From: Dipteris shenzhenensis
Lineage: Eukaryota > Polypodiophyta > Polypodiopsida > Gleicheniales
Length of the DNA stretch: 64,000 nucleotides
Reading direction: 5' to 3' (one strand)
Assembly (NCBI GenBank): GCA_047967505.1
Contig: CM106540.1
A model generated the notes under the pieces. It searched no databases. It worked only from the letters and a program-made list of their open reading frames with translations, and had not been told where the DNA came from. Positions 1 through 11,179 of this stretch are shown here, piece by piece (position 1 is the stretch's first letter; every line of letters begins with the position of its first letter). The position numbers and the translations under genes are program-made.

Positions 1-700
1 TATTGGCACTAGTGTCACTCTCAAGGACTTCTTATGAGGTCTTGGAGAATGGCACCAGTGCCATTCTCCATTTAAAATTTGAATTTCAATCTCTAAATTT
101 GCCATTCAATCATGAAAATCAAAATTGAGATTAAAGTTTAAATTGAAATCAAAATTTAAAAACTAGAATTTCGGTTTTGAAATACAATTTCAAATAGAAT
201 AATTTGAATTTGAATTTAAATTTAATATTGGAGAGAATGGCATATGTGCCACTCTATATATCCAAATTCAAAAGGGAACAATGGTGGGAAGAGCTATATT
301 TCAAAATTTTATTTATCTCAAGGGATATTGGCACTAGTGCCACTCTCACGGACTTCTTATGAGGTCTTGGAGAATGGCACTGGTGCCATTCTCCATTTAA
401 AATTAGAATTTCAATCTCTAAATTTGCCATTCAATCATGAAAATCAAAATTGAGATTGAAGTTTAACTTGAAAACTAGAATTTAGGTTTTGAAATACAAT
501 TTCAAAAGAATAATTTCAATTTGAAATACAAATTGAAATTAAAAATATCACTATGAATTTGAATTTAAATTTAATATTGGAGAGAATGGCATAAGTGCCA
601 CTCTATATATCCAAAATTCAAAAGGGCACAATGGCGGGAAGAGCTATATTTCAAAATTTGAATTATTTAGTAGTTTCAAACTATCACTTTCAACTTTCAA
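1..700. repeat. AT-rich tandem repeat, about 325-349 bp period
   Basis: Two consecutive units share long identical blocks. The segment beginning TATTGGCACTAGTG occurs at 1 and 326, and the block beginning GGAGAGAATGGCAT occurs at 230 and 579. The two spacings differ (325 versus 349 bp), so an indel separates the copies. Inside each unit, inverted GGCACNRGTGCC-type steps alternate with runs of AAATTT and GAATTT. The short open frames here follow the repeat and I do not regard them as genes. Confidence 0.85.
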
Positions 701-1127
701 ATCTACATTTCAGACAAATCAAGACCTTTTCTCTCATTTCAATTGATGCCTTTCCCTCATTCACTTTCTATTCATTCCAAACAAATTGGAGAGGAGTCTC
801 AGAGTCTCAGAGTTTTACTCACCACAGCTCGCACAGAGAGTCTTGAGGCAAGAAGGCAACCAACGGCTCGACAGCCTGAACTCCACCGGAGCTGCGAAGT
901 TGATGGAGCTGGAAGGAAACAACACAATTGACAATTGAAGCTCAATCAGTTCGGTAGCTTCTCTTTAATTTTTGGATTTTTTGCTTTCTTTCTTGCAATT
1001 TGGCTTCCTCCTCCACCATCGACGCAACAAGATAACAAGAGGGTTGAAAGAAAGAGAGGAAAGCTCCTCCACCATCTATGCAACAAGATAACAGGAGGGT
1101 TGAAAGAAAGAGAGGAGAGAGATACCC
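701..1127. repeat. Intergenic stretch with a 56-bp direct duplication
   Basis: No gene is recognised. Positions 1008-1063 and 1064-1119 are two adjacent copies of a 56-bp unit starting CTCCTCCACCATC and containing GCAACAAGATAACA. They differ at only a few positions. Open frames exist on both strands only because the duplicated unit lacks stops. Confidence 0.75.
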
Positions 1128-1610
1128 GTGACGGACTTAGACTGCTCGATTGGAACGGAGGCGTCGATTGGAACGAAGGCAATTCTCTATTTTATGCATG
1201 ATTGGAACTCAGACTGCTCGATTCGAATGGAGGCGTCGATTGGAACGAAGGTGTTGATTATAACCAGATTACTTGTGGAACTCCGATTACTTGTAGCGCC
1301 GATTGGAATGGAGGCATCCACGAATGAAGCGCTCCTTGAGTCTATGCTTGATGAAAAGATACGCATGAGGAGAAGCTTGACGAAAAGCTACGAGCACGAG
1401 GTAAAGCTTCGCGCACGAGGGCTTGAGGAAAAGCTATGTACACGAGGTGTCCACGAACGAAGCGCTCCTTGAGTCTATGCTCAGACTCTGTGAGAGCCTT
1501 GAGGAAAAGATACACATGAGGAGAAGCTTGACAAAAAGATATGCATGTGGAGAAGCTTGATGAAAAGATACCCATAAGGAGAAGCTTGACGAGGAAAAGC
1601 AGCATGAGCT
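1128..1610. repeat. GC-richer short tandem repeats
   Basis: A block containing GCGTCGATTGGAACGAAGG occurs at about 1159 and 1231. A block containing GAAGCGCTCCTTGAGTCTATG occurs near 1327 and 1459. A shorter GAGGAGAAGCTTGAC module recurs through 1370-1590. The latter merges at about 1605 into the GCATAAGC array. No protein similarity is recognised. This region probably marks the truncated left edge of the CACTA copy that follows. Confidence 0.65.
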
Positions 1611-2600
1611 TATGCTTAAGTTTCCCCCTTCTTTATTTCTCTATTTCCGCATAAGCTTATGCTTATGCATGAGCTTATGCAGAAATAGAGAATGAGAGAA
1701 GCATAAGCTCATGCTTATGCTTCTCTCATTCTCTATTTCCGCATAAGCTCATTCTCTATTTCCACATAAGCTCATTCTCTATTTCCGCATAAGCTTATGC
1801 TTATGCTTCTCTCATTCCCCTGCATCTCTTTCCCCCTTCTCTATGTCCCCCTTCTCTCATTCGCATAAGCTCATGCTCATGCATGAGCATAAGCATGAGC
1901 TTATGCTTAAGTTTCCCCCTTCTCTATTTCTCGATTTTCGCATAAGCTTATGCTTATGCATGAGCTTATGCGGAAATAGAGTATGAGAGAAGCATAAGCT
2001 CGTGCTTATGCTTCTCTCATTCTATATTTCCGCATAAGCTCATTCTCTATTTCTGCATATGCTTATGCTTATGCTCATTCTCATTCCCCCTCTATTTCCA
2101 AATAAGCTCATGCTTATGCTTCTCTCATTCCCCTTCTCTATTTCCGCATAAGCTTATGCTTATGCTTCTCTCATTCCCCCTCATCTCTTTCCCCCTTCTC
2201 TCATTCGCATAAGCTCATGCTCATGCATGAGCATGAGCTTATGCTTAAGTTTACCCTTCTCTATTTCTCTATTTCTGCATAAGCTTATGCTTATGCATGA
2301 GCTTATGCGGAAATAGAGAATGAGATGCTTATGCTTCTCTCATTTTCTATTTCCACATAAGCTCATTCTCTATTTCCGCATAAGCTCATGCTTATGCTTC
2401 TCTCATTCCCCTTCTCTATTTCCGCATAAGCTCATAAGAGCTTATGCTTCTCTCTTTCCCCCTTCTCTATTTCCCCCTTCTCTCATTCTCTATTTCCGCA
2501 TAAGCTTATGCTTATGCTTCTCTCATTCCCCCTCATCTCTTTCCCCCTTCTCTATTTCCCCCTTCTCTCATTCTCTATTTCCGCATAAGCTTAAGCATGA
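1610..2600. repeat. GCATAAGC palindromic satellite array (copy 1 promoter side)
   Basis: About 1 kb is built from interlocking GCATAAGCTTATGC, GCATGAGCTTATGC and CTCATTCTCTATTTCCGC words. Many perfect palindromes are centred on AAGCTT or ATGCAT. The same words fill 45.6-48.1 kb in the intact CACTA, at the same place relative to the Transposase_24 gene, so the array belongs to the element and not to the host site. Apparent ORFs are repeat artefacts. Confidence 0.8.
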
Positions 2601-2806
2601 GCTTATTCTCTCTAACTCTTATTCTTTATTTCCCTCTTCTTCCTCTTCTCTTTCCTTTCCCTCTTCTTTCCTTTTCCTCTTCTTTCCTCTTTTCTTTCCC
2701 TCTTCTTTCCTTTCCCTCTTCTTTCTTCTTGCCTATGCCTATGCCTATGCCTATGCTTATGTTTGTTTTTTTGTTTTTTGTTTTCGTGTTTGTGTCTATG
2801 TTAGAC
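2600..2806 (+). promoter_or_regulatory. Pyrimidine-rich leader upstream of the Transposase_24 relic
   Basis: A CTCTTCTTTCCTTTCC-type tract runs into a (TATGCC)n run at about 2731-2755 and a T/G-rich segment just before the ATG at 2807. The same order is present upstream of the intact copy (45419-45560 on the reverse strand). By position it is the 5' leader or proximal promoter of the gene. No TATA box is obvious. Confidence 0.4.
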
Positions 2807-3776
2807 ATGGGATCACGTCGCTCATCCAACGAGTACGGATAGCCTCGTAGGAGGGGAGCTCACAATCTATATGCTCTAGAGGACTTTGATTCCTCTTAGG
2901 CGACTACCCCGAGGACTACCCCTGGTCCGACTTCTCTCAGACCTAGCACTAAGACTACCCCTGGTCCGACTCCTCTTCCACATAGCACTGTGACTACCCC
3001 TCGGGGAACTCCTTTGCTAGCTGTGCATGGCTTTGTCAGGAGTCTCGACGAGTTTGTAGCACAAATGAGCGATGAGGAGGCAACGAGATTCTTCTCTCTG
3101 CTATCTCAAAGGACCTCAGCAGTTCCCTCCCCTACACCGATGGATGGACGTACTGCTGCCCAGCCGTCCCCTCGTGCCCCTTCGACCATGGGATCATCAC
3201 CTGCACATGCCTCTCACAAGGGAAGGAAGAGTAGGATGGGCGGCTCATGTTGTGCTGACACAAGAGATGTAGACGAGTCAGCACACTCACGCTCCTTTAG
3301 GTCTCCACTTGGTCCGGAGACACAATATCAGTCAGGTCCCTTTCCCTCTCCTACTCCCACTACTACTCCTCGCTCCGGAAGTGCTCGCGCAGCTTCCACT
3401 CCTTCAGACTCTGCTACCGTCAGTCCTCCTTACTCATCAGGGGATCTCTCCTATCAAATCACATCTACCAGAGAGATAATAGAAGATAAAAAGGGCAAAG
3501 CAGTGATGGCCGCCATGAGGAGGTTGATGAGTCATCACTTTAAGAGCAGCATAAATACTGATTGGCGGTATCAAGATGCCCAAAAGAAGCATGCGGTGAT
3601 CGATGAGTTAAAACAAAGATACCCTAATCCGCCCAATGTGGAGTTTAATGACGATTATATGCGAGAGCGCATGGGTTTGGTCTTGAAGCATTGTAGATCA
3701 ACCTTGCGTACTTCCATCACAAAGGGGTCGGCTAAACCCAGCTGGGCAGACAAAGCTGATTGGAAGTGTGAAGATA

Positions 3777-4118
3777 GTGGGAGAGAGGGAAGGAGTCTCA
3801 CTTGCAGCTTTCTCACATACACAATGGGGGAATACACACAAAGGTGGAGGCTGAAAATAGTTTTCCTCTTCTTAGTTGTGAAAGCCAAAAGAACTCTAGT
3901 ACAAAGAAATAGAAGAACCCTATATGTGGGTCTCAAACCAAACTCAACTAACTAAGGTGGCATACTAACTGAGCCACGAACTAGTGTAGATAAGGATAGC
4001 TGCCATCCAGCTATTATTCGTGGGCGGTGTACCAACCGCATCTGTAGCTAACAAGTCGGTGACATAAATGCACAACGGTCACCCTGGCATATCGCGAGTG
4101 GAGCTTGATATCTCAACA
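3777..4118 (-). repeat. copia-1 3' LTR
   Basis: Read on the reverse strand it begins TGTTGAGATATCAAGC, directly after the purine tract GCTCGAGGGGGAG (about 4119-4132), and ends CTATCTTCACA at the junction with CACTA sequence. Length is about 340 bp. The TG...CA ends and adjacent PPT support the call. The partner LTR is missing, so target duplication and age cannot be scored. Confidence 0.7.
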
Positions 4119-6661
4119 CTCCCCCTCGAGCTCAATCCCAATTCCTGCACACCAAGCAGGTCTCTAAACTTGCGCAGCTTCTCTGCGCCCAATGCCTTCA
4201 TGAATATGTCAGCTACCTGATCCTCTGTGCTGACATAAACTAGATCAATAAGACCTAGTAAAACCTTCTCCCGCACATAGTGATAATGCACCTCAATGTG
4301 CTTTGTTCTAGCATGATAGACTGGGTTATTTGCCAAGTGTATACTGCTCATGTTGTCACAATAAATGACAACTGGCCCATCTGTAGACTGATGCATATCA
4401 TAGAGTAGCTTATGCAACCAAGCTACCTCACATGCAGCCATTGTTGCACCCCTGTACTCAGCCCCTGTGCTCGACAAGGCAACTGTAGGCTATTTCTTAC
4501 TGCTCCAAGTGACTGCAGCACTCCCAAAAGAGAACACATATCCACTGGTAGATCGTCTATCAGAAATACTACCAGCCCAATCAGCATCAGTGTATCCATG
4601 CAACTGTATCTGAACCCTAGCCTCATAAAATAGTCCATACTGCAATGTGGACTTCACATACCTGAGTATGCGTCTAGCCGCATCCAAATTCGGTTTCCTT
4701 GGAGCCTGCATAAACTGACTTACCAACCCAACAGAGCATAGCTCAAATCTGGCCTGGTAATAGTCATGTAAATCAAACTTCCTACTATGCGTCTGTACAT
4801 AGAAGGGTCTTCCAGAAGCTCACCTGCATCTGCGCTCAGCTTCACATTCTGCTCCAAAGGAATTGAAATAGGCTTACAGCCTGTCATCCCATATTTGGAC
4901 AGCATGTCCAGTCCATACTGCCTCTGCAAGAGCTGTATCCCACTTGGTGATCTAATCACCTAAATGCCCAAGAAATAACGCAGCTCTCCCAAATCCTTCA
5001 TCTCAAACTTCTGCCTCAATAGCATTTTCACATGAAGGATATCTTCATCACTATCACCTGTGATGATCAAATCATCAACATAAATGACAAGCAGCATAAT
5101 CCCTTTCTCTGTTTTTCTCACATAGAGTGAGAAATCTGCCTTGGAAATCTGAAAGCCAATAGTGACAAGATACTGTCCTATCTTGTCAGACCATGCTCTA
5201 GGTGCTTGCTTCAAGCCATACAAGGCTTTCTTCAACCTGCATACAAACTCAGGATGAATAGCATGAACATAACCTGCTGGCTGCTCCATAAAGACCTCTT
5301 CTTGCAAATCACCATGCAAGAAGGCATTCTTTACATCCATCTAATGTAAAAACCATCCCTTTGATGCAGCCATAGGAATGGCTGCTCTTACGGTTGCCAT
5401 CCTTGCAACCGGGCTGAAAGTTTCTTCATAATCAATGCCATATGTCTGTGCATACCCCTTGACAACTAATCTTGCCTTGTATCTATTCACAGAACCATCT
5501 GCATTGTGCTTGATCTTATAAACCCACTTACAGCCAATTGCATCCTTGTCTTTAGGCAAAGGCACCAATTCCCATGTAGCATTTTCATCCAAGGCATCCA
5601 TTTCTTCATCCATGGCTTTCTCCCATTTTTCATTTCCCATGGCTTGCTCAAAAGAAGTGGGTTCTGGTTCCTGTATCACTTTGACCATATAGGCATAGTG
5701 AATGGCTGTAAATCCATCATATTTCAACCTATCCACAGGATACCTAACCCTGGTAGACCTGCGCAAAATAGGCTCACTTCCAGGTGCTCTCAAAACATCC
5801 CTGGTCTTCCTTACTTCAGGTGTAACAACAGAAGGAATACCCAACTCATCATCAATGCTCTGCTATGAGCCACTGGATTCACCATCCACATAAGAGTGAC
5901 CTGCATTCACATCAAACATGGGCTGATCTACCTTCTCTTTTCCTTTTCATGATACCTTGTACCACTATCTGCTTTGCTTTGAGGAGATTCTCCTGATCTC
6001 AATCTACCTGTCCATGGCGAAGTATGTGAACCACTGCTAGAGGACACTGCAGGTCCACTGATATTTTGTGATTACTGCTGTGAATTTTGTGCAGCATTAC
6101 CATTTTGTGCATCTACATCAATCATCACATTTACTGGTTTATACCAGCTACTCATCTCATCAAAAATAACATCTCTGCTCACTGTGAACTTACGTGTAGA
6201 AAGGTTATAGCATCTATACCCTTTCTACTGCAGAGAATAACCAATAAAGATGCACTTCTCAGCCTTTGGATCCAACTTGGACCTCGACTCATCTGGCACA
6301 TGAACATAGGCAATGCAACCAAAAATTTTCAAATGAGAAATGTCTGGTTTCCTACCAGTATACATCTCCTCTGGCGTCATGCCATGTATTGCTGTGGGAG
6401 TCCTGTTCATTATATAAACTGATGTAGCAACTGCTTCAGCCCAATAATAATCTGGTAGATCTTTTTCATTTAGCATGGCCCGAGATACCTCTCCAATATG
6501 CCTGTTTTTCATTCTGCAATTCCATTTTGCTGTGGGGTATGACTGCATGAATATTGCTGCTTTATGCCATGCTCCTTTAGGAACCTTGCAAACTCATTTG
6601 AGAGGTACTCTCCCCCTCCATCTGACCTTAGGCATTTTATTTGCAGGCCTGTTTCTTTTTG
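4119..6661 (-). pseudogene. copia-1 pol remnant (integrase C-part, RT, RNase H)
   Basis: Reading leftward from 6661: the integrase core end with RSDGGGEY and the GKR-like C-terminal part (6548-6225), then reverse transcriptase from about 5700 with [32 protein letters not shown] and the catalytic YVDD box in [12 protein letters not shown] (about 5060-5090), then RNase H with GYTDADWAG, STGAEY and IYCDNMSSIHLANNP (4726-4100). Three premature stops are all TAG (near 5341, 4960 and 4490), plus frameshifts at about 4725 and in integrase near 6510. The catalytic boxes that remain are intact, so decay is mainly by point mutation after truncation. Confidence 0.9.
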
Positions 6662-7333
6662 GTCTACTTCTTCTCATTTAATGTATTGTTCTATTTGTTT
6701 TACTACATATTACATGCACTTTAGCTAACTCTAACTCTCGTAAATTGGATCCATAGTAAGCTATGATGGGTCATCTTCCTACAAATGCAGAGACGCGACG
6801 TGCATTTCGGATAGGAACAAAGCCGTGGTTCATTGAGCAAGAGGCAATGGGAGCGACGGTCGATTGGGCTGAGGTGGCTGCTCGCACGGTATAAGTTTAC
6901 TCCTCTTGTAATCTCACTTTTTAATTTAAGTTCCAATCTAATTCTCAATTTATATGGTTCACTCTTAGGGTCAAAGCTCAAGCGTCCCATCATCGGAGGC
7001 GAGCGATCAACAGGGCCAAGGATCACAGACGCAGGTGGCGAGGATGAGGGAGAAGACGCAGGTGGCGAGGACCAAGGAACAGGCCAACAAGACGAGGATC
7101 ATTCGGATTCGGATGAGTAGTAGTGGTAGTAGCATTTTGTATATCCGCTCGTTTGAGCAATTTTGTATCACCCTTTCGAAAGGGTAATTTTGTTACAAAC
7201 AATGTTGTATATGTCCGACATGTATATGCTTTTGTTGCTCATCATTTCACAAGAACGATTTTGTATCACCCTTTTTGCAAGGGAAATTTTGTTATAAAAA
7301 AACTTTATTTTGTAATTACAAAAAAAAAAAGGA

Positions 7334-7382
7334 TTAGTGGGGCTAAACAGGGCCAAAAGGAAGCCCTGTTTAGCCCCACTAA
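7334..7382. terminator. Conserved 20-bp-arm hairpin 3' of Transposase_24 (copy 1)
   Basis: Arm TTAGTGGGGCTAAACAGGGC (7334-7353) is followed by a 9-base loop and its perfect complement (7363-7382), flanked by A-run and T-run. The same hairpin occurs at 43617-43665 in the intact copy. Its position about 210 bp past the stop codon suggests 3'-end formation or RNA structure; the function is inferred only. Confidence 0.6.
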
Positions 7383-7404
7383 CCCTTTTTTTTTACTTCT
7401 ATTA

Positions 7405-7630
7405 ATCCTCGCTATATAGCAACATTTACCAGTGTTGCTATATAGCGACGTTTTTAGTGTCGCTATATAGCGGCATTTGCCAGTGTCACTATATAGTGAC
7501 GCTTTATAGTGACGGTCCTTTTCCGATGCTTTTAGCGACACTTATAGCGACGTTTGCGCCCGTGAAAAAAAAAAAATTAATGTAAAAAGCGTCGGTATTT
7601 TCATCGGAAAATGGCCTATGCCTTGTAGTG
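7405..7630. repeat. CACTA copy 1 subterminal palindromes and terminal inverted repeat
   Basis: Decayed versions of GTCGCTATATAGCGAC recur about every 26-30 bp from 7407 to 7510, many with CG-to-CA or TG changes. They are followed by GCGTCGGTATTTTCATCGG and the terminal CTATGCCTTGTAGTG at 7630. Subterminal arrays of this kind are the binding sites of CACTA accessory proteins in known elements. Confidence 0.75.
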
Positions 7631-8229
7631 CATGATATTGAATAAGAAGACAACAATCATCAAGAATCACCACACTTTATTGAAGAAGATGATCAAGTAC
7701 TTTTAGGTGAACGTACGATGCTAGAGTATGATGATGATATAGGAGATCAACTCGGTATAGAGTTAGAGATAGACTTTTTGGGTGCGTTAGATGTGGCTCA
7801 AGATGAAACCGTTGATGTAAATGCTCTTCATTGATTTTTTTCATCTCAAACTTAGACATGAATATATGAGCTTCAAAGGCTTGATGTACACGCTCTCATA
7901 CTTTTATTCTCTCAAAAGGTCAAACATGTATGAAAATTTAAAAAATTTGCCATTGGAGAAAACTAACTTTTAAGGTCGATATGAGAAAAAAAGCTCTCTG
8001 TAAAATGTCGATATAAAAAAGATCTCAGTGTTGCTATATAGCAACACTTACAATTCTGATAAACGTTGCTATATAGCAACTTTAGAAATTGTCACTATAT
8101 AGTGACATTTGCCTAAAGTCGCTATATAGCGATGCTTCATGAGGCATGCTTCCAATACCGATGATTAGCGCCCCGCATGCACTAAACATCGGTACTTAAA
8201 CATCGCAATAGGATCCATGTGTACTAGTG
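7631..8229 (+). pseudogene. Tail of a third CACTA copy: TNP2 C-terminus and terminal repeat
   Basis: This is collinear with 53095-53663 of the intact element: an acidic C-terminal stretch (LLGERTMLEYDDDIGDQL, DETVDVNA) with extra stops, then decayed TATATAG palindromes at 8030-8115, an ACCGATGATTA step, and an end ATCCATGTGTACTAGTG at 8229. The join at 7630/7631 falls inside the coding part, so copy 1 apparently inserted into this older copy, whose remaining body is not in the window. Confidence 0.75.
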
Positions 8230-9111
8230 TTTGATGCTACACTAAATTCTAAGGTGATGCTTGAGGAGTCAAAGCACAGTTCAGAGATCCAAAGATTGTT
8301 TTTTCAATTGTGAGAATGCTCTTTAAAGTTTAGTTAAATGCATTTTTCATCTTTTATTTTGAGGATTGAGGTTATGATACTTTGAAGTGGATTTCAAGTC
8401 ATACTATCTTGTTGACTAGCTAACTAGTTGACTAGTGTGGATTCACCATAACAAGAGCTTACATGAAGGAAGAATATATCATGAATTGCATGATGATTTC
8501 CAATGGATATGACTACACTAAATTCTAAGGTGATGCTTGAGGAGTCAAAGCACAGTTCAGAGATTCAAAGATTGTTTTTTCAATTGTGAGAATGCTCTTT
8601 AAAGTTTAGTTAAATGCATTTTTCATCTTTTATTTTGAGGATTGAGGTTATGATACTTTGAAGTGGATTTCAAGTCATACTATCTTGTTGACTAGCTAAC
8701 TAGTTGACTAGTGTGGATTCACCATAACAAGAGCTTACATGAAGGAAGAATATATCATGAATTGCATGATGATTTCCAATGGATATGACTACACTAAAGT
8801 CTAAGGTGATGCTTGAGGAGTCAAAGCACAGTTCAGAGATCCAAAGATTGTTTTTTCAATTGTGAGAATGCTCTTTAAAGTTTAGTTAAATGCATTTTTC
8901 ATCTTTTATTTTGAGGATTGAGGTTATGATACTTTGAAGTGGATTTCAAGTCATACTATCTTGTTGACTAGCTAACTAGTTGACTAGTGTGGATTCACCA
9001 TAACAAGAGCTTACATGAAGGAAGAATATATCATGAATTGCATGATGATTTCCAATGGATATGACTACACTAAATTCTAAGGTGATGCTTGAGGAGTCAA
9101 AGCACAGTTCA

Positions 9112-9459
9112 TGTTGAGAGATATGGTGCCATGAGCACATGTAGAGCAAAGGTATGAGCAAAGGGAAAGCTGCCACATGGCATGGAGGAGATATCCCACA
9201 TGTGAGCAAGCAAATGGATGTAAGTACCCTCACCTATAAAAGGGAGGTTCATTTGAAGGAATATCAATCAAGCACTTTGCACTATCTCAAGATTCTCTTT
9301 ATGAGTCCAAGCTAATCTATCTTGGAACCTAATTGACTTGAGATACATGTCATGAGCACTCTCTTCATCATGTTTGCACTTAGGTTGCATCCTCCTTAGA
9401 TTAGTGTTGTATTAGGATGTTGTCTTAGTGACTAGGAGAGTATGATCCTCACTTTGTCA
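9112..9459 (+). repeat. 5' LTR of the non-autonomous element
   Basis: This 348-bp LTR has TG...CA ends. A likely TATA box, CCTATAAAAGGG, lies at about 9233-9244, placing transcription start some 30 bp downstream. Confidence 0.93.
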
Positions 9460-9471
9460 TGGTATCAGAGC
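9460..9471 (+). promoter_or_regulatory. Primer-binding site, initiator-Met tRNA type
   Basis: TGGTATCAGAGC immediately follows the 5' LTR. It is the standard plant PBS complementary to the 3' end of initiator methionine tRNA, used to prime minus-strand synthesis. Confidence 0.95.
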
Positions 9472-9973
9472 ATAGGTTTAGCTCTCCTAGATTAGCTCAT
9501 TAGTAGTTCACTAGGATTGCTTCCATTCCTAGATTAGTTGTAGGCATGTCTTAGAAGCTCATGAGTTCTCCTAGGTTAGTTTTAGTTTTTAGATTGAAAA
9601 CAAATTTCCGTCCCTAGAGAGAGAAAAGTTCCGTCCATTGTTTCCTTCCATTGCATTTGAGAATTCCGTTCATTGCATTTCTTATGTGAGAGAGATAGCT
9701 TCACTTGAGAGAGAGAGATATAGCTTCATTATGAGAGAGAGAGACAAATTCATGTTTATGCCTCTTGAGTGATTGTTCATGTGAGAGATTTGAGAGAAGA
9801 TTTTGAGAGGGAGAGAGAGCCCAAAGCTCTACCTACACCCATCTCCAAGCAAATGCCTCTCCAAAAGTACTGAAAGGGCGACAGCAAACTAGCCCAAGCT
9901 CAAAAACACAGAAGGCAGCGCTAAGAACTCCTCGACGGCCTCATGGGACTGCATTCTTGCAACGACCATTTAA

Positions 9974-10549
9974 GTGCTTTCGAACGTGAACAGCTCCAAC
10001 AAGTCGCCATGGCGAGATCTACAACAAGCCTCTGCAACGGGCTTAGAACCTACTGCAACAAAAGCCTTGTACAAGCTCGTGCGGCCCTGTGACTCATCTG
10101 CAGTAGATCTACAACAGCCAACCAACTCTCAGCAGCGCCATAGTTCGTTAGCAAGAAACTCTACAAACTACATCAACGCATCGAACGGCTCTTGCAATCT
10201 CCCACAAGTGGACTGCACTCGTCAAAGCTTCAGCACCTTCTATCCGAATGCACAACGAGAGCAAGCAAAACGTCTGCGCAAGCTCTCAGCATCAAGCAAT
10301 GCAACAGCCCCGAACGTATTCGACCTGCAACAACAGGCAACGACCTTAGCTGCAACATGCTCATACGACCGCCATCGGGATTCCAGCAGAACAGCGTCGA
10401 CGCTCCATCGCCATGGCCACCTTCTCTTCACCATAGCTTCACAGGTCTCTGAAACCGCGACGCCGTCGTCGCCCAAGATCTCTACTGCATTATCTCTTCA
10501 CAAAGTCCTAAGGTCTCCACAATTGACACGTGTCAAAGATAAAACTTAA
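9974..10549 (+). CDS. Unrecognised 191-codon ORF inside the non-autonomous LTR element
   Basis: An uninterrupted frame, MLSNVNSSNKSPW to RVKDKT, lies in the GC-richer part of the element interior. Composition is Ser/Gln/Ala/Thr-rich. There is no zinc knuckle, protease, RT or other retroelement motif, and no transmembrane segment. A shorter antisense frame overlaps. It may be a captured host fragment or chance openness in GC-richer DNA. It is listed because it is the longest open frame of the element. Confidence 0.2.
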   Translation: MLSNVNSSNKSPWRDLQQASATGLEPTATKALYKLVRPCDSSAVDLQQPTNSQQRHSSLARNSTNYINASNGSCNLPQVDCTRQSFSTFYPNAQREQAKRLRKLSASSNATAPNVFDLQQQATTLAATCSYDRHRDSSRTASTLHRHGHLLFTIASQVSETATPSSPKISTALSLHKVLRSPQLTRVKDKT

Positions 10550-11179
10550 CCAGGGCTAGGGGTGGTTCAGTTAGTGGGGTTACCTTCAGTACTTGAACCA
10601 TAGTTAGGTTTGTTTGAACTCTGGGTTAATTCAGTTTAGTTAAAAGTTAGCCACGTGGCACAGTGCCACCTAAGCACAGAACCCCTTGCCAAGCACAGTT
10701 TGCAAGCAGCATATGAATCCCTGTGCCACATCATCAAGGCCTCCTCTTCTTCACAAAAATTCAACAAGCCATAACTTGCAATCTAGGAAGAATTTGCACA
10801 CACTCCAAAAAGGAAAAGTGATCGTCTTTTCAAGCTCTATGCGCCTGTCAAATCAGAATTATTGTATGCAATTAGACACTGCCAATATTGAATGAATTCA
10901 ATTGGTAAGACCTTTGCAACCACTGGAAAAGCAAAGCATGAATGCAAACATCGATGTAAAAAGCAAGCCGAAAGCACAAGTGTATGAGATGACCATAGCC
11001 CGAAACATGGCATCCACACAAAGCATCAAGGCACATGGAAGAACAAAGCATCATGCATGAAGCTACACCAAGCAAAGAAGCAAACGAGTCGTCATCAAGC
11101 CATGAGCCAAAAGGTGACATCAATGGAATGTATTGAAAAGCAAAAACCTTGCCAACCTTGCCTATTATGTTTTGTAATC

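Larger units (their letters stand above)
3777..6661 (-). mobile_element. 5'-truncated Ty1/copia retrotransposon (copia-1)
   Basis: This reverse-strand element is inserted in CACTA copy 1. It retains one LTR, a polypurine tract and the 3' part of pol (integrase core end, reverse transcriptase, RNase H). The 5' LTR, gag, protease and N-terminal integrase are absent. At its broken end the sequence passes straight from integrase coding into the CACTA intron (GTCTACTTCTTCTC, 6662). Since about 130 bp of CACTA DNA is also missing there, a deletion after insertion probably removed both. Confidence 0.85.
2807..7120 (+). pseudogene. Transposase_24 (Ptta/En/Spm) gene, copy 1, disrupted
   Basis: This is the second CACTA protein, probably a DNA-binding partner of the TNP2 transposase. 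The frame opens at ATG 2807 (MGSRRSS) and the main open segment is 2990-3777. The low-complexity Ser/Thr/Pro-rich N-terminus leads to a conserved helical block containing YPNPPNVEFNDDYM and RSTLRTSITKG. Lesions are visible: CAG-to-TAG at 2838, another Gln-to-TAG shortly after, the copia insertion at 3777-6661 removing the end of exon 1, and a TAA replacing CAA at the start of exon 2 (about 6752). Exon 3 still ends in an acidic DSDSDE-type tail before TAG at 7118. Splice sites match those of copy 2. It cannot make a full-length protein. Confidence 0.85.
1610..7630. mobile_element. Truncated CACTA (En/Spm) transposon, copy 1, split by a copia element
   Basis: From about 1610 this matches the Transposase_24 half of the well-preserved CACTA at 43342-53663, in opposite orientation: palindrome array, CT-rich stretch, Transposase_24 gene, hairpin, TATATAG palindromes and terminal repeat. 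The terminus ends GGCCTATGCCTTGTAGTG at 7630, the exact reverse complement of the intact element's left end. The TNP2 half is missing, so the left side is truncated. A copia fragment (3777-6661) interrupts the gene, with loss of about 130 bp of CACTA sequence. Many CAG/CAA-to-TAG/TAA and CG-to-TG changes indicate an older, methylated and inactive copy. Confidence 0.85.

Noticed and set aside
2320-2850. 176-codon forward frame
   Set aside because: It lies in the palindrome array and CT-rich leader, with repetitive HKL/SLF content.
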